A DNA stretch of 64,000 bases. Origin: Roseofilum capinflatum BLCC-M114 (GTDB taxonomy: Bacteria; Cyanobacteriota; Cyanobacteriia; Cyanobacteriales; Desertifilaceae). Below the pieces are notes generated by a model. That model ran no database searches. It saw nothing but the letters and a program-made list of their open reading frames with translations, and was not told the origin of the DNA. How positions within the stretch are numbered: position 1 is the stretch's first letter; every line of letters starts with the position of its first letter. A program made the position numbers and the translations under genes. This document shows, one piece after another, positions 8,933 to 18,771 of this stretch. The stretch is from assembly GCF_030068505.1 (NCBI RefSeq), contig NZ_JAQOSO010000084.1:108841-172840 (forward strand). Reading direction: 5' to 3'.

Positions 8933-10306
8933 TTACTGCCAATCCTGAAAAATGGTTTTAATCGCTGCGATCGCCCGATCGGTTGCATCTTGAGCTGACA
9001 AATCCTCAGTCACCATCTCAGTAATCACTTTCCCCCAAACATTCTGGTTTTGCACCTCACTATAAGCCGGATTCAAAGCTTGTGCAAAGGGACGAGTCCG
9101 ATAAAATTGTTGAGAAGCAGTTGAAATGTGTGGATCGGTAGAATCTTGCCAAAACGGATCTTCCAACAGTTGAGGCATCACTGGGAAAAAGCGCCCTTGA
9201 GACCCTTGAATATAGAGTTTTAGATTATCCGGTTCAATCAAATAGGATAAGAACTGCTTCGCTTCATTCTTATATCTTGAAGATTCAAAAATTACTATTT
9301 GTTTAATCGAAACTACTGAATCCATTGGATCGCCATTCGGTTTATTGGGCCAAAGAGTTGTGAACAGTTGCTCCTCATACGTGATTTTATCTTGTCGTTG
9401 CGAGCCAGGGATAGAGAGGGTAGGATTAATGGTCATCAACGTAGAACGACTCAGAAAAGTTACATTATTATCCGCATTTCCCCAGTCGATCGCTTCTGGA
9501 GGAACATATTGTTGTTGATAAAACTGGGTATAAGCCTCTAGTGCTTGTGTAATTCTCTCACGAACTGAAGCGTTGTCTACTTGCAAGTCCCCCGCTTGAC
9601 TGACAATTTCGACATCAAAAGCCGCCAAAAATTGCTCGAACACAAAGAAGGTATCCGAGGCTGAAGCAGACATGGGTAACCCCATACTATAAAAATTACT
9701 TTGCCCTTGATTTCGTATGGACTCTTGGGCCGATTCCCAAAACTGCCAAAATTCATCCCAATCTTCAGGAATCTCTTCTTCTCCTATACCAATGGAAGAG
9801 AGCAACGGTTGCCAATAATGGATATGATTCGTGGTTTGAGTGATGGGTGCAGAATAATAGCTCCGTTGTCCCGTTGTTTCGTTTAAGTATTTAACCGCAT
9901 TCAGAATGGTCGGAGTATAGAAGGATTGGGCGGCTTCGATCACATCGGACACATCAGCCAATTGATTATTCCAAGCCAGTTTAGGAATAAAGGTTAAATC
10001 GGCATCATGACTATACAGAATATCGGGAGGATTACCAGCCGCGATCGCCCGTTCAGCCTCTTGCAGAATATCTCCTTCACTATAAAGGGTCAGTTCCACC
10101 GGTAACCCACTATCTTCCTCCCATTGTTGTACTAACCGACGGATAGCCTCCGTTTCCTCTGGATAAAAGCCCTGACTCCACCAAATCCGAACACTATCAC
10201 CCCCACTACTGGTCACTGTCGTCTGAGAATCTGGCCTTTGACCACAGTTTGTCAACGTCAGACCCAGTAAAAATAGAGATAAATTTGTAAACTGCCGCCG
10301 TTTCAT
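8933..10306 (-). CDS. Extracellular solute-binding lipoprotein (ABC sugar-binding family 1 type)
   Basis: The protein has 457 residues. The N-terminus MKRRQFTNLSLFLLGLTLTN then Cys is a lipoprotein signal with lipobox LTNC. The mature part carries solute-binding protein features: VRIWWSQGFYPEETEAIRRL, GNPPDILYSHDADLTFIPKL, and a C-terminal SYLIEPDNLKLYIQGSQGRF block. Such proteins bind sugars for ABC importers, but no permease or ATPase gene is adjacent. It heads an operon with a hybrid kinase, cyclase and receiver, so it may instead present ligand to the kinase sensor (inference). Confidence 0.85.
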   Translation of the reverse strand: MKRRQFTNLSLFLLGLTLTNCGQRPDSQTTVTSSGGDSVRIWWSQGFYPEETEAIRRLVQQWEEDSGLPVELTLYSEGDILQEAERAIAAGNPPDILYSHDADLTFIPKLAWNNQLADVSDVIEAAQSFYTPTILNAVKYLNETTGQRSYYSAPITQTTNHIHYWQPLLSSIGIGEEEIPEDWDEFWQFWESAQESIRNQGQSNFYSMGLPMSASASDTFFVFEQFLAAFDVEIVSQAGDLQVDNASVRERITQALEAYTQFYQQQYVPPEAIDWGNADNNVTFLSRSTLMTINPTLSIPGSQRQDKITYEEQLFTTLWPNKPNGDPMDSVVSIKQIVIFESSRYKNEAKQFLSYLIEPDNLKLYIQGSQGRFFPVMPQLLEDPFWQDSTDPHISTASQQFYRTRPFAQALNPAYSEVQNQNVWGKVITEMVTEDLSAQDATDRAIAAIKTIFQDWQ

Positions 10307-10457
10307 AATTTGATTCCAACACTACTCATGCATAGGCAAGATCGATGCCATCATAGCGTATCATGCTCCCTTCAAAACGGCTGATCGTCTGTCTCTATAC
10401 AGATTTCTAATTCATTCCTGATTTTAGCTATTCTTTATACTGGTGAAACCCAAATAT

Positions 10458-12512
10458 TTAGTATAAACATTGAGCCGTAATCGATAAGCGATAAACTGAA
10501 GGATTGTTCTCAGGATCAATAATGTAAAATAAATCTTTTTTGGCTGTCTCATCCACTTCCCTCGCTGAAAAGGCCAGACGAAAAAAATAGCTGTTGGCAA
10601 TTCGTTGAGCAGTCACCATACCCAATAAAGCAGCTTCAGCCTTATCAAGAGTGACCTGGATCTGGTGATAGCGATCGCCTAAAATTACTTTTCCTTCCGT
10701 TACCCCTAAGCCACACATGGAAGAAACCATTGAAGAAACAGTCCGATGGTGATCGAAACACTTATCATCTAACGGAAACCTTTCTAGCTGGTTTCCACCA
10801 TTATGAGTGGCAAAACATAAACTGTCTAATTCAAACGCCTGGGGATTTAACATAACATATCCACAGCGTAAATAACCCATAATATCTTTCGGAAAGTCCA
10901 ACTCATACCCTAAATCGACTTGATCGGAGGTTATCCCGATACCCACCTGTTTTTGAATCGTCCCTAATTCAGTTTTTATACGACCTGTTACCCAAATTTT
11001 TTGTTCATCCGCATCAAACTGTATCACTGGATTAACCGGTTTTAAATCATCAATACACCGACTTCCAGGAGACTGAAAGATTAGATGACCACAAAAATGC
11101 TCATCCACCCAATCAATATCATCATAATAACCATGGTGTAACGTGCCACATAACCAATTGGAAGAAACCCTCTTAAACCATAATCGATCGATAAATAAAC
11201 CACGATCGCAATTAAGCCGTAGTTTAATCGTCTCTGTTTCCAAGGTTAACCACCGATTTAGGCGCTCTACCTTTAACTGAGGAGGTAAAGCACTATGCCA
11301 ATGTCCAGACTTTAACTGAGGAGTCACAAAAACAATTCCTAGCTCATTTGCTAGGCTTCTTAACCTCTGGTCATAATCGATCAAGCGTTTAGCAGTAATA
11401 TGAGTGCGAAAATCGCTACTCCATAGATAACATAACTCCTGCCAAACTGGATCGGTATAACTGACTCGATCTTTGAGATAATTATAAATTGACCAACATC
11501 GGCTATTAATCTCTAAATCTGTCCCCGTGACTGCCCATCGAGTAATATTATACTTTCTTTGTTTTTTAACGGGAATTGGATCTTCTGAAGACTCCAAAGA
11601 TAAATCATGACCTCCTAGAGAGGATGATAATCTCTCTAATACATTGCTGACAGGAATAAACTCAAATCGACCATCTGCTTGTAAGTTCTTAAATAAATCA
11701 GATATTTTTTGCCATTCATCTGCTTGAACTTTGGCTTCAGTTGTGTAGCGACCAGGACGGAAGTTAAACACTTCGGCATCATTGCCATATACCATTAATA
11801 CTCGGTCTTTCGTTTCCAGATGACTCACTAAATACTCATCCACATATTCATACTTTTCTAATTCGCCATGAATATATTGCTGGAATTTTTGAAACGCAAT
11901 AGAATTATTCCAAATAACGGGGATTTTTTCGCCCATCTGACTACAAGCATATTGAGGATAATAACGCCATTCCGGTTTCCATTCTGCATGATATCGATAG
12001 GGATTATTCCATTCCATAACAATCCCTTGATATCCTGCTCTTAAGTAATGAGAAACTAAACTAGCAGAATACGCTTGTTCGTTCACTAAGGCTATTTTTG
12101 GACAAATTCCTAAGAGTTTCTCATAGACTTTATGCCCCCAGTATAGATTGGCAGTATTCACTTTTTCGGGAACAATAGGGCCAATAATTTGGGCATATCC
12201 ACTGCCAATTAATTCACACTTCCCTTCATGAATTAAACTTCTTAATTGATCGATCCATTGAGGATCGAGTTCAGCCACTACTTCTAGGGTATAACCGGTC
12301 GCTTCAATGGCTACAGGTAGATTCAATTCAGACGCTAATCTGAGAACTGGCCAATAACACCGTTCCAGGACTAGGGGACGCTGCTCTATCTCAATTGATG
12401 AAAAGGCAATATTGAGATGAAAGAGAACCATCAAGGAGAGACAATGAGAAGATTCTGCTGGATCAGAGGTTAGAGGGTTTGTAGGCGATCGCTTCGAGGG
12501 TTCGGAAACCAT
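10458..12512 (-). CDS. Glycoside hydrolase family 57-like protein
   Basis: The 684-residue protein fits the GH57 / related (beta/alpha)7 barrel group: LMVLFHLNIAFSSIE, the block PVAIEATGYTLEVV, ELIGSGYAQIIGPI, a nucleophile-type Glu in ALVNEQAYSASLV, and MVYGNDAEVFNFRPGR with the probable acid/base Asp. The C-terminal half (about 400-684) is beta-rich, as in family members that carry a carbohydrate-binding or DUF1925-like part. It probably acts on alpha-glucans such as glycogen; the exact reaction is unknown. It is divergent from the oxidoreductase gene at 12698. A shorter start is possible inside the Ser/Pro-rich first 25 residues. Confidence 0.75.
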   Translation of the reverse strand: MVSEPSKRSPTNPLTSDPAESSHCLSLMVLFHLNIAFSSIEIEQRPLVLERCYWPVLRLASELNLPVAIEATGYTLEVVAELDPQWIDQLRSLIHEGKCELIGSGYAQIIGPIVPEKVNTANLYWGHKVYEKLLGICPKIALVNEQAYSASLVSHYLRAGYQGIVMEWNNPYRYHAEWKPEWRYYPQYACSQMGEKIPVIWNNSIAFQKFQQYIHGELEKYEYVDEYLVSHLETKDRVLMVYGNDAEVFNFRPGRYTTEAKVQADEWQKISDLFKNLQADGRFEFIPVSNVLERLSSSLGGHDLSLESSEDPIPVKKQRKYNITRWAVTGTDLEINSRCWSIYNYLKDRVSYTDPVWQELCYLWSSDFRTHITAKRLIDYDQRLRSLANELGIVFVTPQLKSGHWHSALPPQLKVERLNRWLTLETETIKLRLNCDRGLFIDRLWFKRVSSNWLCGTLHHGYYDDIDWVDEHFCGHLIFQSPGSRCIDDLKPVNPVIQFDADEQKIWVTGRIKTELGTIQKQVGIGITSDQVDLGYELDFPKDIMGYLRCGYVMLNPQAFELDSLCFATHNGGNQLERFPLDDKCFDHHRTVSSMVSSMCGLGVTEGKVILGDRYHQIQVTLDKAEAALLGMVTAQRIANSYFFRLAFSAREVDETAKKDLFYIIDPENNPSVYRLSITAQCLY

Positions 12513-12697
12513 GGTTTTTTCTATACAGAAAATCAGGGAAAATTGGCTAATGAGAAAGAGTTAAACAGGGTCCCCTCCTATCATGCAGTTTCTTGTTGCT
12601 ATTATAGCTGAATTATACGATTGATTTCAGAAGAATTCCGGAAATTTTGTATCTTTGGTGCTATCTTAAACCAGATAACCTTCAGTCCTCAACGTTT

Positions 12698-13717
12698 ATG
12701 ACTCAAGTTTCTATCTTTCGGTTAGGGATTATCGGATTAGGTAAGGTCACCGAGTATTATTGGCCGGCCTTAGATCGGGTAGAAGGTTTGACGGTGGTTG
12801 GAGTTAGCGATCGCGATCGCCAGAAAGTCGATACCTGGAATCATCATTATCCCAATACTCCTGCCTTTACTCATCTTCACGACCTGTACGAGCAAGTCAA
12901 TCCTGATGCTGTCATCATTGCCACCAGTTCCCCCAGTCACTATACCGTAGCCCAAGAAGCCCTCTCCTGGGGGAAACCCATTCTCTTAGAAAAACCCGCC
13001 ACCTCGTCCCGAACTGAGTGGGAAACCTTAATTAAGCAAGCCTCCCAAGCTCAGGTTCCCCTGGCGATCGCGTTTCATGCTGCTTTTGGCGCTGAGGTCT
13101 TATGGTTTCTAGAACATCAACCCGAATTAGAGACAACTTACGGCCCCATAACGGGATTTTTTGCCCATTTTTATGATCCCTATTGGGTCGAGGGAACCTT
13201 AAAACCTCATGCCCATAGTCTGATTTCGAGTTGGATGGATTCCGGAGTCAATGCCTTAAGCGTAATCAGCAAACTGGTTCGCGCTTTAGAACCAACCGAA
13301 TCCTATTTTACTCCAAATTTAACTCCCTTTAATGAAGTGATTCATAGTCAGGTCGGATTTAAATTTTCTACAGCAGAAAATAATTGTGCGGGTCGAGGAT
13401 GGATCGAAACCCATTGGGGGTTAGGAATAAAAAGTAAAACCACTCACTTACAATTTGCCCAAACCGGTCATCAACTGCTTTTAGACCACGATCGCCAAAG
13501 ACTGATCTTAACCGATCCTCAAGGAGCGTCCAGTATTCTGGCTGATTGTGCCACCGAACACCCCCGCATGGTCACCCATTATCAAGGAGTTTTTGAGGAC
13601 TTTTATCACCATTTACAACAAGGAACCGATAATTTAGAGTTTGCCCAAACTGTACATCATTTATTATATTCAGCTTACGAAGCTCCCCACAATATTCAAT
13701 TGAAACAGCAAATCTAA
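12698..13717 (+). CDS. Gfo/Idh/MocA family NAD(P)-dependent oxidoreductase
   Basis: From ATG 12698 (TTG 12647 is the far alternative) the protein has 339 residues. The N-terminal Rossmann fold is shown by LGIIGLGKVTEYYWPAL and VSDRDRQKV, and the family signature by IIATSSPSHYTVAQEAL followed by KPILLEKPATSS, where the Lys of EKP is catalytic. The C-terminal part is the alpha/beta substrate domain. The substrate, probably a sugar or inositol derivative, cannot be named. Its gene overlaps the converging AEC transporter gene by four bases. Confidence 0.85.
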   Translation: MTQVSIFRLGIIGLGKVTEYYWPALDRVEGLTVVGVSDRDRQKVDTWNHHYPNTPAFTHLHDLYEQVNPDAVIIATSSPSHYTVAQEALSWGKPILLEKPATSSRTEWETLIKQASQAQVPLAIAFHAAFGAEVLWFLEHQPELETTYGPITGFFAHFYDPYWVEGTLKPHAHSLISSWMDSGVNALSVISKLVRALEPTESYFTPNLTPFNEVIHSQVGFKFSTAENNCAGRGWIETHWGLGIKSKTTHLQFAQTGHQLLLDHDRQRLILTDPQGASSILADCATEHPRMVTHYQGVFEDFYHHLQQGTDNLEFAQTVHHLLYSAYEAPHNIQLKQQI

Positions 13718-14742
13718 GCGCCAAATAACCATACCCAAATGGGCAAAGTACATAACAAGACAATCGAGCCAAGGGCTAAACTGGTTACGGCTAGATCCTG
13801 GTCTAGATGGTAGGCTTGGGCAATCACCAAAGTCGCAAAGGAAGGAGGCATTGACATTTGTAGCACCATCACTAATCGGGGAGGGCCATCGATACCAAAA
13901 AACATTAATCCTGTTCCTACTACCAGGGGAACCAAGAGCATTTTAATTAATAAACAAGTCGAAGCTTTTTTGAGCTTGCCTAGGGTTTTGAGTTCACTGA
14001 GCTTAATGCCAATTAACACCAAAGAAATCCGCACAACTGTCCAAGCGGCATTATATAAGGTGGTTTCGACAGTATCCGGAAGGGGAACATAGCGAAATCC
14101 TAAACCGAATAAAAGGCTCCAAAATGCCGGATTATTGCGGGTGGCTTTGAAGGTTCTTTGCAGAACCGATTCTTCCTGCTTATCGCTACTGCCAAAATGG
14201 GATGCAAGGGCAACGCCAACCACATAAACAGCGATCGCCGATCCGAGCAGATCGTAAAATAAAGCCCAGCCAAAATAGTCTTCTCCCACCAACCCCAAAA
14301 CACAAGGAAATCCCAGGTAACCCGTATTGCCACACATCATCGCCAGCATAAAGCTGCCTTGGGTGGGTTGACTCCATTTACTCTCGCTTGCCGGTACATT
14401 TTGAGGCCCTTCTAGGGCTGGATTTAAGCCCCGTGCAATGGATCGCAACCGTTCATCACTCACCCCCAGATCGATCCAAGTCCAGGCAAAGGCTGCCCCC
14501 ACCGCGATCGCGATCCAAGCCGTTAACGGTGCAATCCAAATGCCCCCCGAAAGATCCGTTTTCCGCAGAAACGCCACAATACTAATGGGCACGCCAAACA
14601 TAAATAAGGTTTTCCCTAAATAAGCACTAATATTCTTGGGTAAAAGTGTACCAATCAGAAATTTGCTGATACTCCATCCCAGTAGCGTCCAGCCAATTAA
14701 AGGAATATAGAGCTTGATTAAGTTTTCAACTAAGGGACTCAT
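13714..14742 (-). CDS. AEC family (auxin efflux carrier-like) membrane transporter
   Basis: The 342-residue protein is almost entirely hydrophobic, with about ten predicted helices in two halves of five. The order matches AEC permeases: IPLIGWTLLGWSISKFLIG, LFMFGVPISIVAFLRKTD, a central loop with hydrophilic Glu/Pro/Ser, MMCGNTGYLGFPCVLGLVGE, and the C-terminal VLQMSMPPSFATLVIAQAY. Bacterial members export or import small organic anions. It diverges from the GNAT gene, with starts only 15 bases apart, so their promoters must overlap. Confidence 0.85.
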   Translation of the reverse strand: MSPLVENLIKLYIPLIGWTLLGWSISKFLIGTLLPKNISAYLGKTLFMFGVPISIVAFLRKTDLSGGIWIAPLTAWIAIAVGAAFAWTWIDLGVSDERLRSIARGLNPALEGPQNVPASESKWSQPTQGSFMLAMMCGNTGYLGFPCVLGLVGEDYFGWALFYDLLGSAIAVYVVGVALASHFGSSDKQEESVLQRTFKATRNNPAFWSLLFGLGFRYVPLPDTVETTLYNAAWTVVRISLVLIGIKLSELKTLGKLKKASTCLLIKMLLVPLVVGTGLMFFGIDGPPRLVMVLQMSMPPSFATLVIAQAYHLDQDLAVTSLALGSIVLLCTLPIWVWLFGA

Positions 14743-14756
14743 GATCGCTTAAAATT

Positions 14757-15269
14757 TTGGTGAACATATCAATCTATACAGCCGTGAGACAGCTTTACCG
14801 TAATTATTTAATTCGAGATTGGCAACCGAGCGATCGCCAAGATGTTGCCACTCTCATCAGCTCTGTTTTAGCCGAATATGGTCTCGCTTGGGAACCCCAA
14901 GGAACAGATCGCGATGCTCTAGAAGTCGAAAGCGCCTATCTACAAACCGGGGGAGAATTTTGGGTGATTGAATCAAATCAACAACTCGTCGGTACAGCAG
15001 CCTATCATCCCATCTCCAAAGGGCACAAAGCCGTAGAAATTCGCAAAATGTATCTTTTGCCCTCCGTGCGCGGACAAGGACTCGGCTCTTTTCTCCTGCA
15101 AACCTTAGAATCCAGGATTCAAGCTCAAGGTTATGAACAAATTTGGGTCGAAACCGCCTCCATTCTCCAAGAAGCCATTTGGCTCTACGAACGCCGGGGA
15201 TATGAACAAGCCACCGGAGTCCAAACCCCTCGCTGCGATCGGCTCTACATCAAAACCCTCTTGAACTAA
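14757..15269 (+). CDS. GNAT family N-acetyltransferase
   Basis: The protein has up to 170 residues. The acetyl-CoA-binding motif is clear: EIRKMYLLPSVRGQGLGSFLL (RGQGLG), followed by a helix LESRIQAQGYEQIWVETA and the motif-B strand AIWLYERRGYEQATG. It transfers acetyl from acetyl-CoA to an unknown amine. The start is uncertain: TTG 14757, GTG 14760 and GTG 14784 are in frame and none has a strong ribosome binding site; the conserved fold starts near IRDWQPSD. Confidence 0.85.
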   Translation: MVNISIYTAVRQLYRNYLIRDWQPSDRQDVATLISSVLAEYGLAWEPQGTDRDALEVESAYLQTGGEFWVIESNQQLVGTAAYHPISKGHKAVEIRKMYLLPSVRGQGLGSFLLQTLESRIQAQGYEQIWVETASILQEAIWLYERRGYEQATGVQTPRCDRLYIKTLLN

Positions 15270-15337
15270 CTTAACATTCTCCCAGTCCCCCATCCGGCAC
15301 AATAAAAACCTGTACCCACCCTCTTAAACTTCTTTCA

Positions 15338-16255
15338 ATGACCACAGCCGGACTCACTTCTACCCTTATTAACAGCATTCTCTCCATTAAACCCCTCGCC
15401 ACCTTCGCCAAACACCAAGCCCGGCAAATGATCATTAAACGCGCCGAAAAAATCGGCGTACCTTGGCGAGCAGAAGTCCAAACCCTGCAAACCCTTGATT
15501 GGACTCCCCGACTGCAAACCATCCAAAACCCCAACATCAGCTACCCCGACTATTACCTGCAACCCTTCCATGCTTACGACAAAGGAAATCTCAGTTGGGA
15601 AGCCGCATTAGAAGTCGAAGTTGCCGCTAAAGCCGTTCATGCCCAACTCTGGAAAGATGCTGGAGCAAAAGGAGACGAGCGCTTACGCCAAACCTATCAT
15701 CAAATTCTGCTAGAACAGATCACCCCTGCACCCCAAGATATCCTCGATGTGGGCTGTAGCATTGGCATGAGTACCTTTGCCCTCCAAGACATCTATCCCA
15801 ACGCCACCATCACCGGACTCGATTTATCCCCCTACTTCCTTGCCGTAGCTGGATATCGAGCCGAACAGAGACAGAACCAGCAAAAAACGCCCAACCGTTG
15901 GATTCATGCCCGCGCAGAAGAAACCGGACTGCCTGACACTTCCTTCGATCTGGTTTCCCTCTTTCTAATTTGCCATGAATTACCCCAAGCAGCCACCCAG
16001 CAAATTTTCCGCGAAGCTCGGCGGCTGTTACGTCCCCAGGGTCATCTGGCGATTATGGATATGAATCCCCAATCCGAAGTGTATCAAACCATGCCACCCT
16101 ATGTGTTTACCCTCCTCAAAAGCACGGAACCTTGTATGGATGAATATTTCACTTTAGATATTTCTCAAGCCTTAATCGATGCCGGGTTTCAGACTCCCAC
16201 TATTCAACCCAACACCATCCGCCATCGCACCATTATCACCCAATGTGCAGAATAA
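15338..16255 (+). CDS. Class I SAM-dependent methyltransferase
   Basis: The 305-residue protein has a helical N-terminal region (about 1-125) and a methyltransferase domain with motif I ILDVGCSIGMSTFAL, motif II GLDLSPYFLAVAGY, and later LVSLFLICHELPQAA and REARRLLRPQGHLAIMDMN. The target molecule is not evident. Related cyanobacterial proteins are annotated only as methyltransferases. It follows the GNAT gene in the same direction with a short gap and is followed by the cation transporter gene. Confidence 0.85.
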   Translation: MTTAGLTSTLINSILSIKPLATFAKHQARQMIIKRAEKIGVPWRAEVQTLQTLDWTPRLQTIQNPNISYPDYYLQPFHAYDKGNLSWEAALEVEVAAKAVHAQLWKDAGAKGDERLRQTYHQILLEQITPAPQDILDVGCSIGMSTFALQDIYPNATITGLDLSPYFLAVAGYRAEQRQNQQKTPNRWIHARAEETGLPDTSFDLVSLFLICHELPQAATQQIFREARRLLRPQGHLAIMDMNPQSEVYQTMPPYVFTLLKSTEPCMDEYFTLDISQALIDAGFQTPTIQPNTIRHRTIITQCAE

Positions 16256-16301
16256 GAGATCTATAATTAAGACCCTAGGTAAACCCAGAAGATTTTTGAG
16301 T

Positions 16302-17243
16302 ATGTCCAACAGCCATATTTTTGAAGAAAAAGCGATTAAGTTAGGGATGATCGGAACTCTAGGTATGGCAGTCCTGGGGTTTGGATTCTCTATTCTAACC
16401 CAGTCAGAAGCCATTCTTCTGGATGGTTTATTTTCATTAATCAACTTTATTGTCACCTTTTTGTCCTTGCATGTTTCCCGTTTAATTCGGCGACCGGATG
16501 ACCAATATTATCCCTTTGGGTATGCCATTTTTGAACCCATTTTTAACATGAGTAAGGGATTACTCATGTTGGTAATTTGTATCTTTGCTCTGGTTTCCGC
16601 CATAAGTGCGATTGTGGATGGGGGATATCCCGTATCTGCTGGCATAGCCATTTGGTATGCTTTAATTGCAGCAACCGGCTGTATGGCGATCGCCGTTATT
16701 CAACGCAAGCTTGCCCAAAAAAGTGGCTCTCCCTTATTGGAAGTGGATGCGAAAAGCTGGTTTATCGATGGCTTACTCAGTGGAGCCGTCGCTTTAGGGT
16801 TTATTATCGTCATGTTTGTGCAAAAAACGCCCCTGGCTCCATTTACTCCCTATGCTGACCCCACCTTGGTGATTATCCTGGTTCTAGCAGCAGGTTCTAT
16901 GCCCATAGGTATCATTAAATCCAATTGGTATCAAGTCGTGGGTAGAGTCGATGAGAGCAATCTTCAGGCTCAAGTTCTCAGGTTAGTCAATCCCATTTTA
17001 GAAACAGAATCAATCACAAACTATCATATCCGTCAAGGTTGTTTGGGGCGATTAGTTTATGTACAATTCTATTTCGTTTTTCCCTCAACTCAAGAACTTC
17101 ATTTAATGGAACAAGATCGTCTTCGCACTCTCCTTTATAATACATTGAGGGCAGAGTTTCCTTATCTTGCTGCCGATTTTATTTTTACCACAGATCCAAT
17201 TTGGCTCAGACGGGCTATTACACCAGACGATCGTCAGTATTAA
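16302..17243 (+). CDS. Cation diffusion facilitator-type transporter
   Basis: I start it at ATG 16302 (313 residues); the longer open frame from 16179 overlaps the methyltransferase gene. About six hydrophobic helices are visible and the first two resemble CDF members: ILTQSEAILLDGLFSLINFIV, where the Asp is a candidate metal ligand, and RRPDDQYYPFGYAIFEPI, similar to the HPFGYGRxE type. Helix V has EVDAKSWFIDGLLSGAV, again with Asp residues. A cytoplasmic C-terminal part follows. The metal (Zn, Fe or Mn) is not known. Confidence 0.8.
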   Translation: MSNSHIFEEKAIKLGMIGTLGMAVLGFGFSILTQSEAILLDGLFSLINFIVTFLSLHVSRLIRRPDDQYYPFGYAIFEPIFNMSKGLLMLVICIFALVSAISAIVDGGYPVSAGIAIWYALIAATGCMAIAVIQRKLAQKSGSPLLEVDAKSWFIDGLLSGAVALGFIIVMFVQKTPLAPFTPYADPTLVIILVLAAGSMPIGIIKSNWYQVVGRVDESNLQAQVLRLVNPILETESITNYHIRQGCLGRLVYVQFYFVFPSTQELHLMEQDRLRTLLYNTLRAEFPYLAADFIFTTDPIWLRRAITPDDRQY

Positions 17244-17347
17244 ACCTATATTGGTTTAGAAAGTCTGATTGAGCCAGTCATTTGTCTATTAAGCATCATT
17301 GTTTCTTTAACAATACCTTCGCCAAAACCAAAAATGCCTTGATTCAT

Positions 17348-17380
17348 AGGTTGGGTTGAGGAACGAAACCCAACAAACCT
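17348..17380. repeat. Inverted repeat with AACCCAAC arms
   Basis: The intergenic region between the cation transporter and accB has an imperfect hairpin AGGTTGGGTT ... AACCCAACAAACCT with a GAGGAACG loop, a dispersed cyanobacterial motif. Further right (about 17502-17522) it ends in tandem TTCCCCA-type heptamers that abut the accB stop codon. No gene is visible in 17244-17518. Confidence 0.6.
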
Positions 17381-17518
17381 GATTCTTTCGTTAGCGATAA
17401 AACTCCGTTTTCGGCTGTCGCCGACATGAAACGCTTCGCGATCGCGGGCTGTAACAACGGAAATTCGTTAGAATTTCCAAGAGTGACAGAAGAGGGCTAT
17501 TCCCCATTCCCCATTCCC

Positions 17519-18007
17519 TTAACTCGCTTTCACTCGCATCAACACCTGTCCAAACTCAACCGGTTGGGCATTTTCCACCAAAATTTCCACCACCTCTCCA
17601 GAAACTTCCGCCTCCAGCTCATTCATCAACTTCATCGCCTCAATAATACACACCGTATCCCCCACCCGAATGCGAGCGCCCACCTCTGTAAATGGCGGCT
17701 CATCCGGAGCTGGAGCGCGATAGAACGTACCCACCATCGGCGACTTAATCTCTTCTAACTTTTGCTCTAGAGGAGGAGGAGACGGTTCACTCGCTGGAGA
17801 AACGACTGGAGCCTGTTCTGTAGGGGGAGGAACTGGAGTTTGGACGACTGGGGGAGAGACTGCAACCTGAGATACACTCTGTAGAGTTCCCGTTTCTCCC
17901 TTACGAACCGTCAACTCAAAGGTATCACTCTTTAAGGTCAATTCAGCAATATCTGTTTGACCTAAAGTAGTAATTAATTCACGCAGTTCGTCAAAGTTCA
18001 AATTCAC
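17519..18007 (-). CDS. accB: Biotin carboxyl carrier protein of acetyl-CoA carboxylase
   Basis: The protein has 162 residues. The C-terminal biotinyl domain has the biotinylation site EAMKLMNE, the Pro/Ala/Val-rich linker (about 55-85: [16 protein letters not shown]) and the N-terminal [16 protein letters not shown] are all typical. It carries CO2 for acetyl-CoA carboxylase at the first step of fatty acid synthesis. It lies 57 bases after efp on the same strand, a pairing commonly seen in cyanobacteria (efp-accB). Confidence 0.95.
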   Translation of the reverse strand: MNLNFDELRELITTLGQTDIAELTLKSDTFELTVRKGETGTLQSVSQVAVSPPVVQTPVPPPTEQAPVVSPASEPSPPPLEQKLEEIKSPMVGTFYRAPAPDEPPFTEVGARIRVGDTVCIIEAMKLMNELEAEVSGEVVEILVENAQPVEFGQVLMRVKAS

Positions 18008-18064
18008 AGTTTCTTCACCCTTTCTCTAGATGTTTAGAATATAATATGGCAACCACAAAGGCGA

Positions 18065-18625
18065 TTATTTTTCTCTACCTAAATAGCTATCGTCGCGGGT
18101 ATCGATTTTAATTTTTTCACCAATAGAGATAAATAAAGGAACCATCACCTGAGCGCCCGTTTCCACAGTGGCCGGTTTCGTTCCTCCTGTGGCTGTATCT
18201 CCTTTCACCCCTGGGTCAGTTTCAGTCACTTCTAAAACCACCGAATTCGGCAATTCGACTTCTATAACTTGCTCGCCCCAAGAGACGACATTAACATCCA
18301 TACCTTCTTTGAGATACTTAACGCGATCGCCAATTTGATCTTCATTCAGGCGACTCTCTTCATAGGTCTCCATATCCATGAACACAAACTGATCCACATC
18401 TCGATAAGTAAATTGCTTTGTCCGCTTCTCCAGATTCGCTTGAGGAACCGTTTCACCGGCGCGAAATGTGCGCTCAACCACACTTCCGGTTTGAGCATTC
18501 TTCAGCTTAGTGCGTACAAAGGCAGATCCCTTACCTGGCTTAACGTGCAAGAACTCGACCACCCGCCACACACTGCCATCAAGTTCAATGGTCACGCCCG
18601 TTCTAAAATCATTGCTCGAAATCAT
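18065..18625 (-). CDS. efp: Translation elongation factor P
   Basis: The 186-residue protein begins [20 protein letters not shown], with the tip loop [15 protein letters not shown], where the Lys of PGKG is the usual modification position, and ends with the OB-fold [17 protein letters not shown]. It promotes peptide-bond formation at polyproline stretches. Length is normal (185-188). It is the first gene of a likely efp-accB operon. Confidence 0.96.
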   Translation of the reverse strand: MISSNDFRTGVTIELDGSVWRVVEFLHVKPGKGSAFVRTKLKNAQTGSVVERTFRAGETVPQANLEKRTKQFTYRDVDQFVFMDMETYEESRLNEDQIGDRVKYLKEGMDVNVVSWGEQVIEVELPNSVVLEVTETDPGVKGDTATGGTKPATVETGAQVMVPLFISIGEKIKIDTRDDSYLGREK

Positions 18626-18771
18626 AAAACGCTGGGTTGATATAGATTATGCGATCGTTGGCATCCTATTTTAACCTCCGTTGGGCCATTTCCCGATCTT
18701 CTTTTTCTTTAGAGAGGGGAAGAGGGGCTGATGGGTGATGGGTTCTTCCCCATCTCCCCATCTCCCCATCC

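Noticed and set aside
16179..16301. Longer start of the cation transporter inside the methyltransferase gene
   Set aside because: The extension is in the overlapping frame of a well supported gene; ATG 16302 begins a normal protein.
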